From positions 1 to 64,000 of the forward strand of contig JAOPKB010000005.1 of assembly GCA_025517485.1 (NCBI GenBank): a DNA stretch of 64,000 bases. The letters run 5' to 3'. The notes beneath the pieces were generated by a model. It did not search any database. It had not been told where the DNA came from and saw nothing but the letters and a program-made list of their open reading frames with translations. The position numbers were made by a program, and so were the translations under genes. This DNA comes from Natronoglomus mannanivorans. GTDB taxonomy: Archaea; Halobacteriota; Halobacteria; Halobacteriales; Natrialbaceae. Below are positions 52,166 through 60,584 of the stretch, in pieces (positions within the stretch are counted from its first letter, which is position 1; each line of letters opens with the position of its first letter).

Positions 52166-53365
52166 CTACAGGCTCTCGAACAACGCAACGACGTCCGTCA
52201 CACTGACGTCGCCCGTTCCGGCGAAATCGAACGCAGCGACGTTCTCCGTGACGACCGGCTCCTCGAGGTGTTCGAACAGGACGACGACGTCGGTCAGACT
52301 GAACTCTCCGTCGCCGTTGACGTCCTCGTAGAGGCCATCACCGTCGAGGTCCTGTGGAACGTTGCCGTCGATCTCGATATCGAGTTCCCCGTCGTCGGAT
52401 CGGGTGTCGTCTTGCCACTCGAGGATCGGATAGTCATCGGTCGTCTGCCACGTCGTCTGGAAGTCGAATCCGTCCAGTTCCGCCGCGTTCTGTCCGCGCA
52501 GTTCGTCGGTCGTGAGACCGGTTCCTGCCGCCGAGTCCGAGTGGCCGGTCGTCTCGACGTCCCAGTAAGTATCGGCGACGCTTCCGGACACGTGCGTGCC
52601 GATCGCTCCGCCGACGTCGGTTGCCCCACTCACCTCACCGACAGCGTACGATCGAGTGATCGTACAGTGGTTCTCGCCGACCAGTCCGCCGACTTCCTCG
52701 TCGCCGACGACGTCGCCGCTCGCCCACGAATCCGAGATCGGACCACACTCGTTGAAGCCGACGAGGCCGCCGACGACGCTCGAGCCGTCGACGGTGACGT
52801 CAGCCGCGGATTCGGTCACGTCACCGCTGGCGACGCCGACGAGGCCGCCAACGTCGTTCGTCCCGGTTACGGTCCCGCTCGCGCTGGCCGCCCGCACCTC
52901 GCCCGCGTTCAGACCAACGAGTGCCCCGACTCGTTCGTCACCCGTCACGTCGACACGCTCGAGGCGAACGTCTTCGATAACGCCGTCCTCGACGACGCCG
53001 AATAGGCCGACGTTCCGGTCTGTCGGTTCGTCGACCGTCACTCCGGTGATCGTGTGTCCGTTCCCGTCGAAGGAACCAGTAAAGGGTGCACTCTCGTCGC
53101 CGATCGGGTCGAACGACTCCGCGAGTTCACTCGCGTCGACGTCCGCCTCGAGTTCGTAATGGGCCGACCGGTCGCTGGTAACCGACTGTAACTCGTCGAC
53201 GTCGGTTACGACGTACGGGTTCTGTTCGGTTCCATCACCTGCCAGTTCGACCGTCGACTGTGCGGGAAGACTCGAGACGTCGGTTGCGAGGCCGAGCCCC
53301 CAGACCGATCCGCCGAGGAGGACGATCACGACGGCGAACGACAGGATTCGGGTGTTCCACGACAT
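52166..53365 (-). CDS. Secreted GLUG-repeat protein with C-terminal dockerin
   Basis: A 399-residue exported protein. ATG 53365 (MSWNTRILSFAVVIVLLGGS) gives the signal peptide. Residues about 50-285 hold GLUG-type repeats (VGLFGVVEDGVIEDVRLERV, VGALVGLNAGEVR, VGGLVGVASGDVTESA, VGGLVGFNECG, VGGLVGENHC), typical of adhesins and protease-linked bacterial surface proteins. The last 70 residues form a dockerin with two calcium loops (DVNGDGEFSLTDVVVLF and FAGTGDVSVTDVVALF), the same layout as the subtilase tail at 560-4252. It could bind the cohesin-like anchor at 4256-5791. Function as an adhesin is inferred. Confidence 0.88.
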   Translation of the reverse strand: MSWNTRILSFAVVIVLLGGSVWGLGLATDVSSLPAQSTVELAGDGTEQNPYVVTDVDELQSVTSDRSAHYELEADVDASELAESFDPIGDESAPFTGSFDGNGHTITGVTVDEPTDRNVGLFGVVEDGVIEDVRLERVDVTGDERVGALVGLNAGEVRAASASGTVTGTNDVGGLVGVASGDVTESAADVTVDGSSVVGGLVGFNECGPISDSWASGDVVGDEEVGGLVGENHCTITRSYAVGEVSGATDVGGAIGTHVSGSVADTYWDVETTGHSDSAAGTGLTTDELRGQNAAELDGFDFQTTWQTTDDYPILEWQDDTRSDDGELDIEIDGNVPQDLDGDGLYEDVNGDGEFSLTDVVVLFEHLEEPVVTENVAAFDFAGTGDVSVTDVVALFESL

Positions 53366-53390
53366 ATTCGTCCATAACATTCCCGACCAG

Positions 53391-53402
53391 GGTTAATTAA
53401 AA
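53391..53402 (-). promoter_or_regulatory. TATA region of the GLUG-dockerin gene
   Basis: The minus-strand stretch TTTTAATTAACC is centred about 32 nt before ATG 53365. Confidence 0.5.
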
Positions 53403-53599
53403 GTAGTTATCGTGAGATGGAATAATCGATCCGTCGATCGCGGTATCGAGAGGAGGTGACGAACTCGAGGTCACCAGGCGGTCGTTCAGGTGTCAGTGAT
53501 CCCGCGATACGTGCCAGTCGATCGAGGCAGACGTGAGCAGGCCGTTGTGAAGAACAGTCGATTGCGAACCGTCCGTCGGACCGAACCTCGGTGTTGAAC

Positions 53600-53968
53600 C
53601 TACGTCCGGAACGACTCGCCACAGCCGCACTCGCTGACGACGTTCGGGTTCTCGACGTTGAATCCTTCGGCCTGGAGGCCGCTCTCGTAGTCGAGGACGC
53701 TCCCCTCGATGTACTTCAGACTGGCCGGATCGACGAAGACGCGCAGATCGTGGTGTTCGTAGACCGTGTCGTCCTCTTCTGGTTCGTCGTCGAAGCGCAT
53801 CCCGTAGGAGAGGCCCGCACAGCCGCCCTGCTGGACGAACAGGCGTAGTCCCGCTTCGCCGACGTCGAGTCCCTCCTCGGAGAGGAGAGCGAGTGCCCGC
53901 TCGGCGGCGTCCTCGGTCACCTCGATTCGGGGGCGGGTCTCGCCACCCTCCATGCTGTCCGTGCTCAT
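53600..53968 (-). CDS. A-type iron-sulfur carrier (IscA/ErpA/HesB family)
   Basis: A 122-residue Fe-S carrier that passes clusters to apoproteins. The three conserved cysteines are present: GGCAGLSYGM (first Cys) and CGCGESF at the C-terminus (second and third). The core strand block RPRIEVTEDAAERALALLSE matches the family. ATG 53968 (MSTDSMEGGETRP) adds a short acidic tail before the domain; a longer open frame upstream overlaps the hisD end and is discarded. It lies 80 nt downstream of hisD on the same strand. Confidence 0.93.
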   Translation of the reverse strand: MSTDSMEGGETRPRIEVTEDAAERALALLSEEGLDVGEAGLRLFVQQGGCAGLSYGMRFDDEPEEDDTVYEHHDLRVFVDPASLKYIEGSVLDYESGLQAEGFNVENPNVVSECGCGESFRT

Positions 53969-54047
53969 ACCATCCCTTCTGGTCGCAACGATGTTAACGT
54001 TGACGCCGATGGGCCGATGGGTCGATGGGTCGTCCCAGATTCCGTTC

Positions 54048-55355
54048 TCACTCCGCTGCGTCGTCGTTCGACTTCTCGGCGTCCGTCCGAATCCGGACAC
54101 TCTCGGCGTGAGCCTCGAGCCCCTCGGCTTCGGCGAGGGTCGTGATCGTCCCCGCCAGTTCGTCGAGTCCGTCCGCAGAGAGCCGCTGGACCGTCGTCGC
54201 CCGCAGGAAGGTCTCGACGGAGAGGCCGCCGGTCACCTTCGGGAGACCGTTGGTCGGGAGAACGTGGTTCGTGCCGCTGGCGTAGTCGCCCGCGGCGATC
54301 GGCGTCTGGGGCCCCAGAAAGACGCTACCTGCGCTGTCGATACGCTCCAGAATCGACTCGTCGTCGTCCGCGACGATCGCGAGGTGTTCGGGGGCGTACT
54401 CCTCGGTGAAGAGGATCGCCTCGCTCATCGAGCGCGTGTGGAAGATTCCGCTGGCGTCGTTCGCGAGCGCGTCACGGATGATCTCCGCTCGTTCGCGCTC
54501 GCCGACCTGCTCGTCGACCGCTCGAGCGATCGCGTCGGCCGTCTCGGTGTCGTCGGTGACGGCTACGACGGGTGAGTTCGGATCGTGTTCGGCCTGTGCG
54601 AGCAGTTCCGCGGCGACGAACTCGGGATTCGCCGTCTCGTCTGCGATCACGACCGCTTCGCTCGGCCCCGCGAGGAAGTCGATCTCCACGTCACCCCGGA
54701 CTTCGGCCTTCGCCGCTGTCACCCACTTGCTCCCCGGACCGACGATCTTCTGGACGCGCGTGATCGACTCGGTGCCGTAGGCCAGCGCGGCGATCCCCTG
54801 TGCGCCGCCGACGCTGTAGACCGCGTCCGCCCCGGCGGCGTGGATCGCGGCCAGCGTCACCGGGTTCAACTCGTCGGCCGGCGGGGTGACGACCGAAACG
54901 TGTTCGACGCCCGCGACGGTCGCCGGAACGATCCCCATAATCGCACTCGAGGGATAGGCGGCAGTGCCGCCGGGGACGTAGACGCCGGCGCGTTCGATCG
55001 GTCGGAACCGGCGGCCGAGCTCCCGGCCCGTCGAGAACTCCTCGTGCCAGTCCTCGGGCACCTGCGCCTCGTGGAACTCGCGGACGTTGGCCGCGGCGGC
55101 TTCGATCGCCTCGAGCGTCTCTTTGTCGAGCGTCTCGTAGGCGCGCTCGGCCTGATCGGTGATCTCGAGGTTGCCGACGTCGACGCCGTCGAACTCTCGA
55201 GTGAACTCGCGGACGGCGACGTCGCCTTCCTCGCGGACGCGGTCGACGATGTCGCAGACGTCGGCTCGAACCGCGTCGATGCCGGCGTCGCGCTCGAAGA
55301 GTCCACGGCGATCGCCAGGTCCGAGTTCGGCGAGTTCCGTCACGTCGATTGTCAT
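54048..55355 (-). CDS. hisD: Histidinol dehydrogenase
   Basis: A 435-residue zinc enzyme that oxidises L-histidinol to histidine in two NAD-dependent steps, the last of the pathway. Family motifs include GVYVPGGTAAYPSS, SVGGAQGIAALAYGTESI, VGPGSKWVTAAKAEV, FLAGPSEAVVIADE, and EYAPEHLAIV with the catalytic Glu-His pair. ATG 55355 (MTIDVTELAEL) gives the usual start; 29 upstream in-frame codons are Arg-rich and overlap the intergenic region. No other his gene is in the window. Confidence 0.97.
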   Translation of the reverse strand: MTIDVTELAELGPGDRRGLFERDAGIDAVRADVCDIVDRVREEGDVAVREFTREFDGVDVGNLEITDQAERAYETLDKETLEAIEAAAANVREFHEAQVPEDWHEEFSTGRELGRRFRPIERAGVYVPGGTAAYPSSAIMGIVPATVAGVEHVSVVTPPADELNPVTLAAIHAAGADAVYSVGGAQGIAALAYGTESITRVQKIVGPGSKWVTAAKAEVRGDVEIDFLAGPSEAVVIADETANPEFVAAELLAQAEHDPNSPVVAVTDDTETADAIARAVDEQVGERERAEIIRDALANDASGIFHTRSMSEAILFTEEYAPEHLAIVADDDESILERIDSAGSVFLGPQTPIAAGDYASGTNHVLPTNGLPKVTGGLSVETFLRATTVQRLSADGLDELAGTITTLAEAEGLEAHAESVRIRTDAEKSNDDAAE

Positions 55356-55448
55356 AGCGGGTGATTGGGCGGGGTGTCGAAAAACGGTTTCTGTCCCGAG
55401 TCGCGTCTCGTCCCGGTTCGTCTTTCGTCTCGGTCGGCGCACTCGAGG

Positions 55449-55682
55449 TCATCGCGACGTCTCCGGTTCCTCGCCGTCGATCTTCCAGAGACCGACGGCG
55501 GAGAGCGTCGCCCGTACGAACAGGTAGCAGACCAGACCGAATCCGAGGAGGCCGATCGGCGCGGCGATCACCTGTGCGGTCCGGTAGCCGACGACCAGCC
55601 TGCTCAGCCCGAGGACGACGAAACTCGCGACGACGATCCCCAGTGCGACGATCGCGAGACGGACGAACCCCTGCTGGTCCAT
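55449..55682 (-). CDS. Small two-span membrane protein
   Basis: A 77-residue protein with two membrane helices (about 7-29, VRLAIVALGIVVASFVVLGL; about 38-61, VIAAPIGLLGFGLVCYLFVR) and a short acidic tail. It lies 93 nt upstream of hisD on the same strand. No motif indicates a function. Confidence 0.8.
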   Translation of the reverse strand: MDQQGFVRLAIVALGIVVASFVVLGLSRLVVGYRTAQVIAAPIGLLGFGLVCYLFVRATLSAVGLWKIDGEEPETSR

Positions 55683-55761
55683 ACGCGAACGTTAGCGCGC
55701 GGGCGCTACAAACTGTCGTTTACCGTCTCTCGAAGACGTCACGAGCCCCCCTCTAGTGCTG

Positions 55762-55893
55762 TCACCGATCGCCGGTGACGATCCTCGCCAGTTCCATCCG
55801 GTCGAACAGCCGTTCGCCCGCCGGAATCTCGGGGTAGGGTTCGTCGTCCTCGTAGCCGGGCCACTCGCCGAACTGCTCCGGATACAGCTGTTC
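55762..55893 (-). pseudogene. Out-of-frame C-terminal tail of the upstream gene
   Basis: Directly after the TGA of the 472-residue gene, the +1 frame reads EQLYPEQFGEWPGYEDDEPY, then PEIPAGERLFDRMELARIVT and GDR, 43 residues ending at TGA 55762-55764. Codon use is strongly haloarchaeal, it has no start codon of its own, and skipping one base (T at 55894) joins it as ...EWEEE-EQLYPEQF. It is therefore most likely the ancestral C-terminus, split off by a 1-bp insertion or read by programmed +1 frameshifting. Confidence 0.6.
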
Positions 55894-57310
55894 ACTCCTC
55901 TTCCCACTCGATCGAGTACTCGCTGGCGACGTCGTCGGCGATCTCGTCGAACCGCTCGAACGACAGCGACGGCGGATGCGAGTGGCGAGCGTCGATCGTC
56001 TCCGGAATGTCGCTGTGATATCGAAACTGCGACTCGAGGTCGTACGGAAACGCGTCCGTATCGACGCCCACGAACCCGCGTCGGTCGGTGGCGTGCTCGA
56101 GAACCTCCTGCCACCGATCCACCGATGCCAGTCCAGCCGATTCGACGCCGTGAGAGAACAGGTTCGCTCGAACCTCGTCGTAGGGGTCGGCGTCCTCGAG
56201 GTACTCCTCGAGGAACTGGGCGTCCGGCTGGGTGTTGAACGCGGTCCAGTAGGGAATCGAGCCGGTCCTGATCGTCCACCAGGGTTCGACCAGCGCGAAC
56301 GACTGGGCGAACAGGCGCTCGGTCGATCGGTTTCGCTCGCGATATCGTTCCCGATAGCGGTCGGCGACGAACGGGCTCAGGTCCCGCGGATCGTCGAAGG
56401 AGAGCCGCCGCAGGTCGTAGTCACGCTCGTCGACGACCCGTTCGACGTCCTCGCGGAGGTGGTGGTCGAATCCCCACTCCGCCTCGGGGATCCGGCCGTC
56501 GGGTTCCGGGACGTTCCACCGCCGATTCACCGCCCCCTGCTCGGCGAGAAACGAGGCGATCCGGTCGCTGCCCTCGTAGTACTCCTCCGGTTCGAGCCCG
56601 CCGAGCCCGCCGAGCTGGAAGCTGTGGCGCTCGCCCACGTCGATCGCCGGCCAGTCGTACTCACACTCGAGGGTGACGATCGTCCCGCCGGGTTCGAGGA
56701 CCGTCTCGAGGAACTCCTCGTAGGCCTCGCCCAGCGTCCGAACCTTCGTCCGGAAGTAGCCCAGCTTCCGGACCATCAGCCGATCCTGATTCGGGTCGTG
56801 CATCTGGTGGACCGAGATATCCGGATTGGCCTCGAGGAACGGTTCCACGTGCTCGTCGCCCCATCGAATATCCTCGCGAATCTCGTCGGGACCCATCGAC
56901 CGACGAACGGGAACGAGGAACGTCTGCGGGAGCCACGGAATCCCCAGTAAGGCAGCGAGGTGGACCGCCGCGCCATTGCTCGAGCCGATCATCACTGCGG
57001 GATAGCCGCGTTCGGGATACTGGTCGACGACCCACTCGCGGAACCGTTCGACGTCGACGTCGCCCAGAGAGTCCGGTGGGACGCCCTCGTTGGCGCCGCC
57101 CCAGGTGTATATGGACGTCCGCACGTTCCGGGGAAGGTGGTTGAGCACCGGCGCGACCCCGGTGAGTTTCGGGTGAAACATCCCGAGAGCGGGGAAGTCC
57201 TCACCTCGAAGGTATCGTACCGCCGCACGAACGAAGACGGTCGTCGAATCGAAGTTGGGGAGCGCTCTGGGAGTCGACCGCTCACCGGCGAGTATTCTCG
57301 AGATCCTCAT
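55892..57310 (-). CDS. Alpha/beta-hydrolase-like protein of unknown function, probably 3'-frameshifted
   Basis: A 472-residue soluble acidic protein. The only recognisable motif is a nucleophile-elbow-like VMIGSSNGAAVHLAALLGIP (G-S-S-N-G, about residues 106-125), preceded by FREWVVDQYPERGYP, as in alpha/beta hydrolases, but the pattern lacks a clear later His. The second half is Arg/Asp/Glu-rich with a WGFDHHLREDVERVVDERDY segment. ATG 57310 is the plausible start. It ends at TGA within a GAG-TGA context, and an in-phase +1 tail continues the protein by 43 residues. Enzymatic activity is unproven. Confidence 0.75.
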   Translation of the reverse strand: MRISRILAGERSTPRALPNFDSTTVFVRAAVRYLRGEDFPALGMFHPKLTGVAPVLNHLPRNVRTSIYTWGGANEGVPPDSLGDVDVERFREWVVDQYPERGYPAVMIGSSNGAAVHLAALLGIPWLPQTFLVPVRRSMGPDEIREDIRWGDEHVEPFLEANPDISVHQMHDPNQDRLMVRKLGYFRTKVRTLGEAYEEFLETVLEPGGTIVTLECEYDWPAIDVGERHSFQLGGLGGLEPEEYYEGSDRIASFLAEQGAVNRRWNVPEPDGRIPEAEWGFDHHLREDVERVVDERDYDLRRLSFDDPRDLSPFVADRYRERYRERNRSTERLFAQSFALVEPWWTIRTGSIPYWTAFNTQPDAQFLEEYLEDADPYDEVRANLFSHGVESAGLASVDRWQEVLEHATDRRGFVGVDTDAFPYDLESQFRYHSDIPETIDARHSHPPSLSFERFDEIADDVASEYSIEWEEE

Positions 57311-57864
57311 CGTTTCTCACCGACACTGACACCGACCGTTCTGCGTCGGATCTCGTTCTCACCGTGATCGATCGGTCCCAGACCCGTCGAACGACATCGC
57401 TCGTCGTGAACTGCGTCCTCGCGTATCATCGTTGTAGTGACACTCGCTACCACACTCTGTCGGATAATGGTGTGGCCGTCGATTCCGTGCCCGTTTATCA
57501 GTTGTTGGTAATGTAATTTCTTTATTTATTCTCACTTCTGTATTTTTCTCGCCCGATTCAACTCGATTCTGGTGTTGCATTGGTGGCCAGTTAGCGATCT
57601 CGAAGCCTTCTGAGACGCTTACTCATTTTCATGTCGCGAACTGAATAAAGAAAGCGTGTTACCAACTACTGTTATAGTCATCTCCGAGACGGTCTCGAAC
57701 CGATCGATCGCGATCGACCGATACGTGTAGAATGGTGTGCGAAACGACGACAGCCGTGTTCGGCGTCCACGAACGAACACGGCACACGCGTTCCCTGACA
57801 TCGCTCACTCCAATCGCCTCCCAGAACAGGTAACTTCAAATCCCTCGAGGTCCCTTGCACACCT
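57311..57864. other. 554-nt divergent intergenic region
   Basis: A strongly AT-rich core (about 57505-57550; ATTTCTTTATTTATT class) should hold the promoter of the leftward gene. The frames present are short with poor composition. No RNA gene is recognised. The unusually low GC makes this one of the few foreign-looking gaps in the window. Confidence 0.55.
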
Positions 57865-58557
57865 ATGCCACGGGCGGTCGTCTTCGACCTGGATTATACC
57901 CTGGCGGTACCCGAACGTGATCGTGAAACCATTCTCACCGAAGCCACACAGGCCGCAGGTGCTCCCGCACTCACCCGCGAGGAGTATCTCGAGGCCCACC
58001 GGCGCAACCTGACGCGCGAGAGCCGCGAACCCATCTTCGAGGACCTTCTCGCAGACCGGGAGACCGACGCCTCCCCCGAAGCGGTAGCGACGGCTTATCG
58101 TGAGACGATCGCCGAGGCGCTCACACCCTTGGCGGGCGTCGAAGGAATGCTCGACGACCTCCGCAGTGAGTACCGGGTCGGCCTCCTCACGAACGGCCCC
58201 GTCCGCGCCCAGCGTGACAAGATCGCCACGCTAGGGTGGGAACGCGCCTTCGACGCTGCACTCGTCACCGGCGAACTCGCCGCCGGCAAACCCGACGAAC
58301 GGGCCTTTCAGGCGATACTCCATGAACTTGACGTTGACCCGACCGAAGCGGTCTACGTCGGCGACGAGGTCGAAGCCGATATCTTCGGTGCGACCAACGC
58401 CGGCATGACCGCGATTCAGGTGCTCCTCGAAGATAGCGATCCGGACCCGCGAGCGACCGCCCACGTCGATCAGTCGACGATCGCGATCGATCTCCCGACG
58501 ATTCTTCATCGGCTCGACTCCGACTCGGAGTCCGACCTCGAGTTCGAATCACCCTAA
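57865..58557 (+). CDS. HAD-superfamily phosphatase
   Basis: A 230-residue haloacid-dehalogenase-type hydrolase. Motif I is FDLDYTLAVPE (residues 7-17; nucleophile Asp and acid Asp), motif II is LLTNG (Thr/Asn), motif III is the Lys in GKPDERAF and motif IV is VGDEVEADIFGATNAGM. The cap domain lies between motifs I and II (helical, about 20-90). Such proteins dephosphorylate small phosphorylated metabolites such as phosphoglycolate. The substrate cannot be assigned. Confidence 0.92.
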   Translation: MPRAVVFDLDYTLAVPERDRETILTEATQAAGAPALTREEYLEAHRRNLTRESREPIFEDLLADRETDASPEAVATAYRETIAEALTPLAGVEGMLDDLRSEYRVGLLTNGPVRAQRDKIATLGWERAFDAALVTGELAAGKPDERAFQAILHELDVDPTEAVYVGDEVEADIFGATNAGMTAIQVLLEDSDPDPRATAHVDQSTIAIDLPTILHRLDSDSESDLEFESP

Positions 58558-58796
58558 ATTCGGGATCGATAGGGCTGTGGACGTTTCCTCGCCGAGCCAC
58601 GAGAACTGTGGTGGGACAGGTACTCGCAGTTCCGTCCGAACTCGAGCACCATCGGGACACAGCGTCGTTTCGCTCGCGTGTTCGGCTCTGGTCGGTGTCC
58701 GTGAGCAGTGTATATGCCAGTCCAAACTTCAACCGTCCGGAGCGCGTAGTACAGTCCCGGAGTCGAATTCAGCGCCGTTACCGACGAGGGATACCG

Positions 58797-59582
58797 ATGA
58801 CCAAGGAACACACAGAATCGACGGAGAGACTGGATGCACTGAACCGCCTCACAGACGAGGGCACCGACGCGATCGATCCATCGCACGTGACGTCGCTCGC
58901 TTCGAGAGTGACAGGCGGCTTCGAAAGCGGTACGTTCCCCATCGCGGGCGGTGGGTTGCTTCTCTACGGTGCCATGAAACAGCTTCGTCACCGCCCCGGG
59001 CGAGCGATTTTGCAGGCGATCGCTGGCGCCGGCCTGCTCGCAGTCGGTCTTCGCCAGCGCACGGCGAGCGAGAGCGAAGACGGAGACGAGAACGAGTGGG
59101 ACCCACTCGAGGGGGATCAGGGAGTCAGCGACGCACCGGGAACGAGCGACGACGGTGGCGATCCACTCGAGAGCGAGTCAGAGTCGGGAATCGACGCCAG
59201 CGAGATCGCCGACGAGATCGGATCGACGCTGTCCGAGCGCGTGCCGATTTCCGACGAGAGTGCGAGTGAGAACGACGGCGACGACGAGTCCGGAGACACA
59301 CCGCTCGACACCGACGAACAGTTAGACGTTCACGTCACCGGCGCACCCGAGTCCGGTGAGCCCGAATCTGTCGGAGGAGCCACTGCCGACCGTCAGGACG
59401 AGACCGACACGGGGGCAGGCGACGAGGAAATGAGTGACGAATCGTCGGACGAATCGGATGACGATCAGTTCGGACAGGACGAAACCGATCTCGAGACGGA
59501 TACCGGGAGCAACGGGAGTATCGACGAAGACGAACTGAGCGAGGAAAACGAGGACAAAGACGAGGACATTCACGGACCCTAG
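58797..59582 (+). CDS. Acidic protein with small membrane-proximal domain
   Basis: A 261-residue protein. The first 90 residues include two weak hydrophobic segments (about 46-60, PIAGGGLLLYGAM; about 70-86, AILQAIAGAGLLAVGL), as in DUF2892-like membrane proteins. The rest (about 90-261) is extremely Asp/Glu/Ser-rich and probably disordered. ATG 58797 (MTKEHTESTERLDAL) is the start because the upstream open frame is Ser/Arg-rich and unlike the rest. The next gene on the same strand is a methyltransferase 94 nt later. Confidence 0.78.
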   Translation: MTKEHTESTERLDALNRLTDEGTDAIDPSHVTSLASRVTGGFESGTFPIAGGGLLLYGAMKQLRHRPGRAILQAIAGAGLLAVGLRQRTASESEDGDENEWDPLEGDQGVSDAPGTSDDGGDPLESESESGIDASEIADEIGSTLSERVPISDESASENDGDDESGDTPLDTDEQLDVHVTGAPESGEPESVGGATADRQDETDTGAGDEEMSDESSDESDDDQFGQDETDLETDTGSNGSIDEDELSEENEDKDEDIHGP

Positions 59583-59675
59583 TCACGGCTCCGTTCGAAA
59601 GCGGTTTTTCGCGACCGACAGTGCAATCGCCGGCCAGCTACCTTTGGAAGTGGTCGACGGAGTCCAGAGCAAGCG

Positions 59676-60437
59676 ATGGTCGACGCACTCGGACTGATCG
59701 AACGCGGACTCAACCGACCCGACAAGATCCCCCGGTACGTGGTCGGCCTCCTGATCCCGTCGTCGAACTGGGGACCGGAGTGGCGACGCCGCGGCGACGT
59801 CGTCCAGTTCGAACCGGGCGGCTACGCCTCGAGTCCGCGAACCCGACCCGAGTTCGCCTCGAATCTCTACCACGAGGTCGCCGGGTTGGGAAGCGTCCTC
59901 GACGACCACCTCGAGGGGACGCCGGAGCGATCCATCGAGGTCGGGTGTGGCTACGGCCGCCTCTCGCCGTGGATCGCCGAGTACAGCGAGGATCACGTCG
60001 GGGTCGATCCCGACGAGGACGCCCTCGAGAGGGCGGTCGAACAGTACGGCGATATCGATAGCGAGTGCGGCGCTGAAACCGAACCCGAGGCCGGACTCGA
60101 GTTCGTCCCCGCTCGAGCGGATTCGATCCCGTTCCCCGACGATTCGTTCGATCTGCTCGTCACGTGGACTGTCCTCCAGCACGTGCCCGACGAGGTGATC
60201 CGCGAATCGGCCACGGAACTCCGCCGTGTCCTCTCGCCGGATGGCCTCGCCGTCTGCTGTGAGCGACTCCGGCCGCCGGCCGACGACCACATCTGGCCAC
60301 GCTCGCTCGAGACCTACCAGCGACTGTTCGAGCCCCTCGAGCTCGTCGACGTTCGCGAACGACCCGTCGAGCCGACGTGGGCTGAGGCGATGGACACGAT
60401 GCGACCGGCCGAGAGCGTGCTGGTATTTCGGGGCTAA
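59676..60437 (+). CDS. SAM-dependent class I methyltransferase
   Basis: A 253-residue Rossmann methyltransferase. Motif I is SIEVGCGYGRLSPWIAEYSE (about residues 86-105), followed by the acidic loop VGVDPDEDALERA, motif II-like DDSFDLLVTWTVLQHVPDEV and motif III LSPDGLAVCCERL. The first 60 residues form an alpha-helical cap typical of haloarchaeal homologues. The acceptor substrate is unknown; small-molecule or lipid methylation is more likely than RNA methylation given the absence of RNA-binding motifs. A glycoside-hydrolase-like gene follows 147 nt later on the same strand. Confidence 0.9.
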   Translation: MVDALGLIERGLNRPDKIPRYVVGLLIPSSNWGPEWRRRGDVVQFEPGGYASSPRTRPEFASNLYHEVAGLGSVLDDHLEGTPERSIEVGCGYGRLSPWIAEYSEDHVGVDPDEDALERAVEQYGDIDSECGAETEPEAGLEFVPARADSIPFPDDSFDLLVTWTVLQHVPDEVIRESATELRRVLSPDGLAVCCERLRPPADDHIWPRSLETYQRLFEPLELVDVRERPVEPTWAEAMDTMRPAESVLVFRG

Positions 60438-60584
60438 GCGTGCTCGTCCGCGGTATCGTCCTCACCGTCTCTCCCATTGCCACCGGCGTTCCCGTCCAGT
60501 ACTGAACCTGAGACTCGAGAAACCGTACCCGGACTCGACTCCTGCAGCCGAGTACGATATACGCGTTCCGTCCCTGGAATCGAT

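Noticed and set aside
57359-57864. Short frames in the AT-rich gap before the HAD gene
   Set aside because: They have mixed basic composition, rare codons for this organism and no start/ribosome-binding support.
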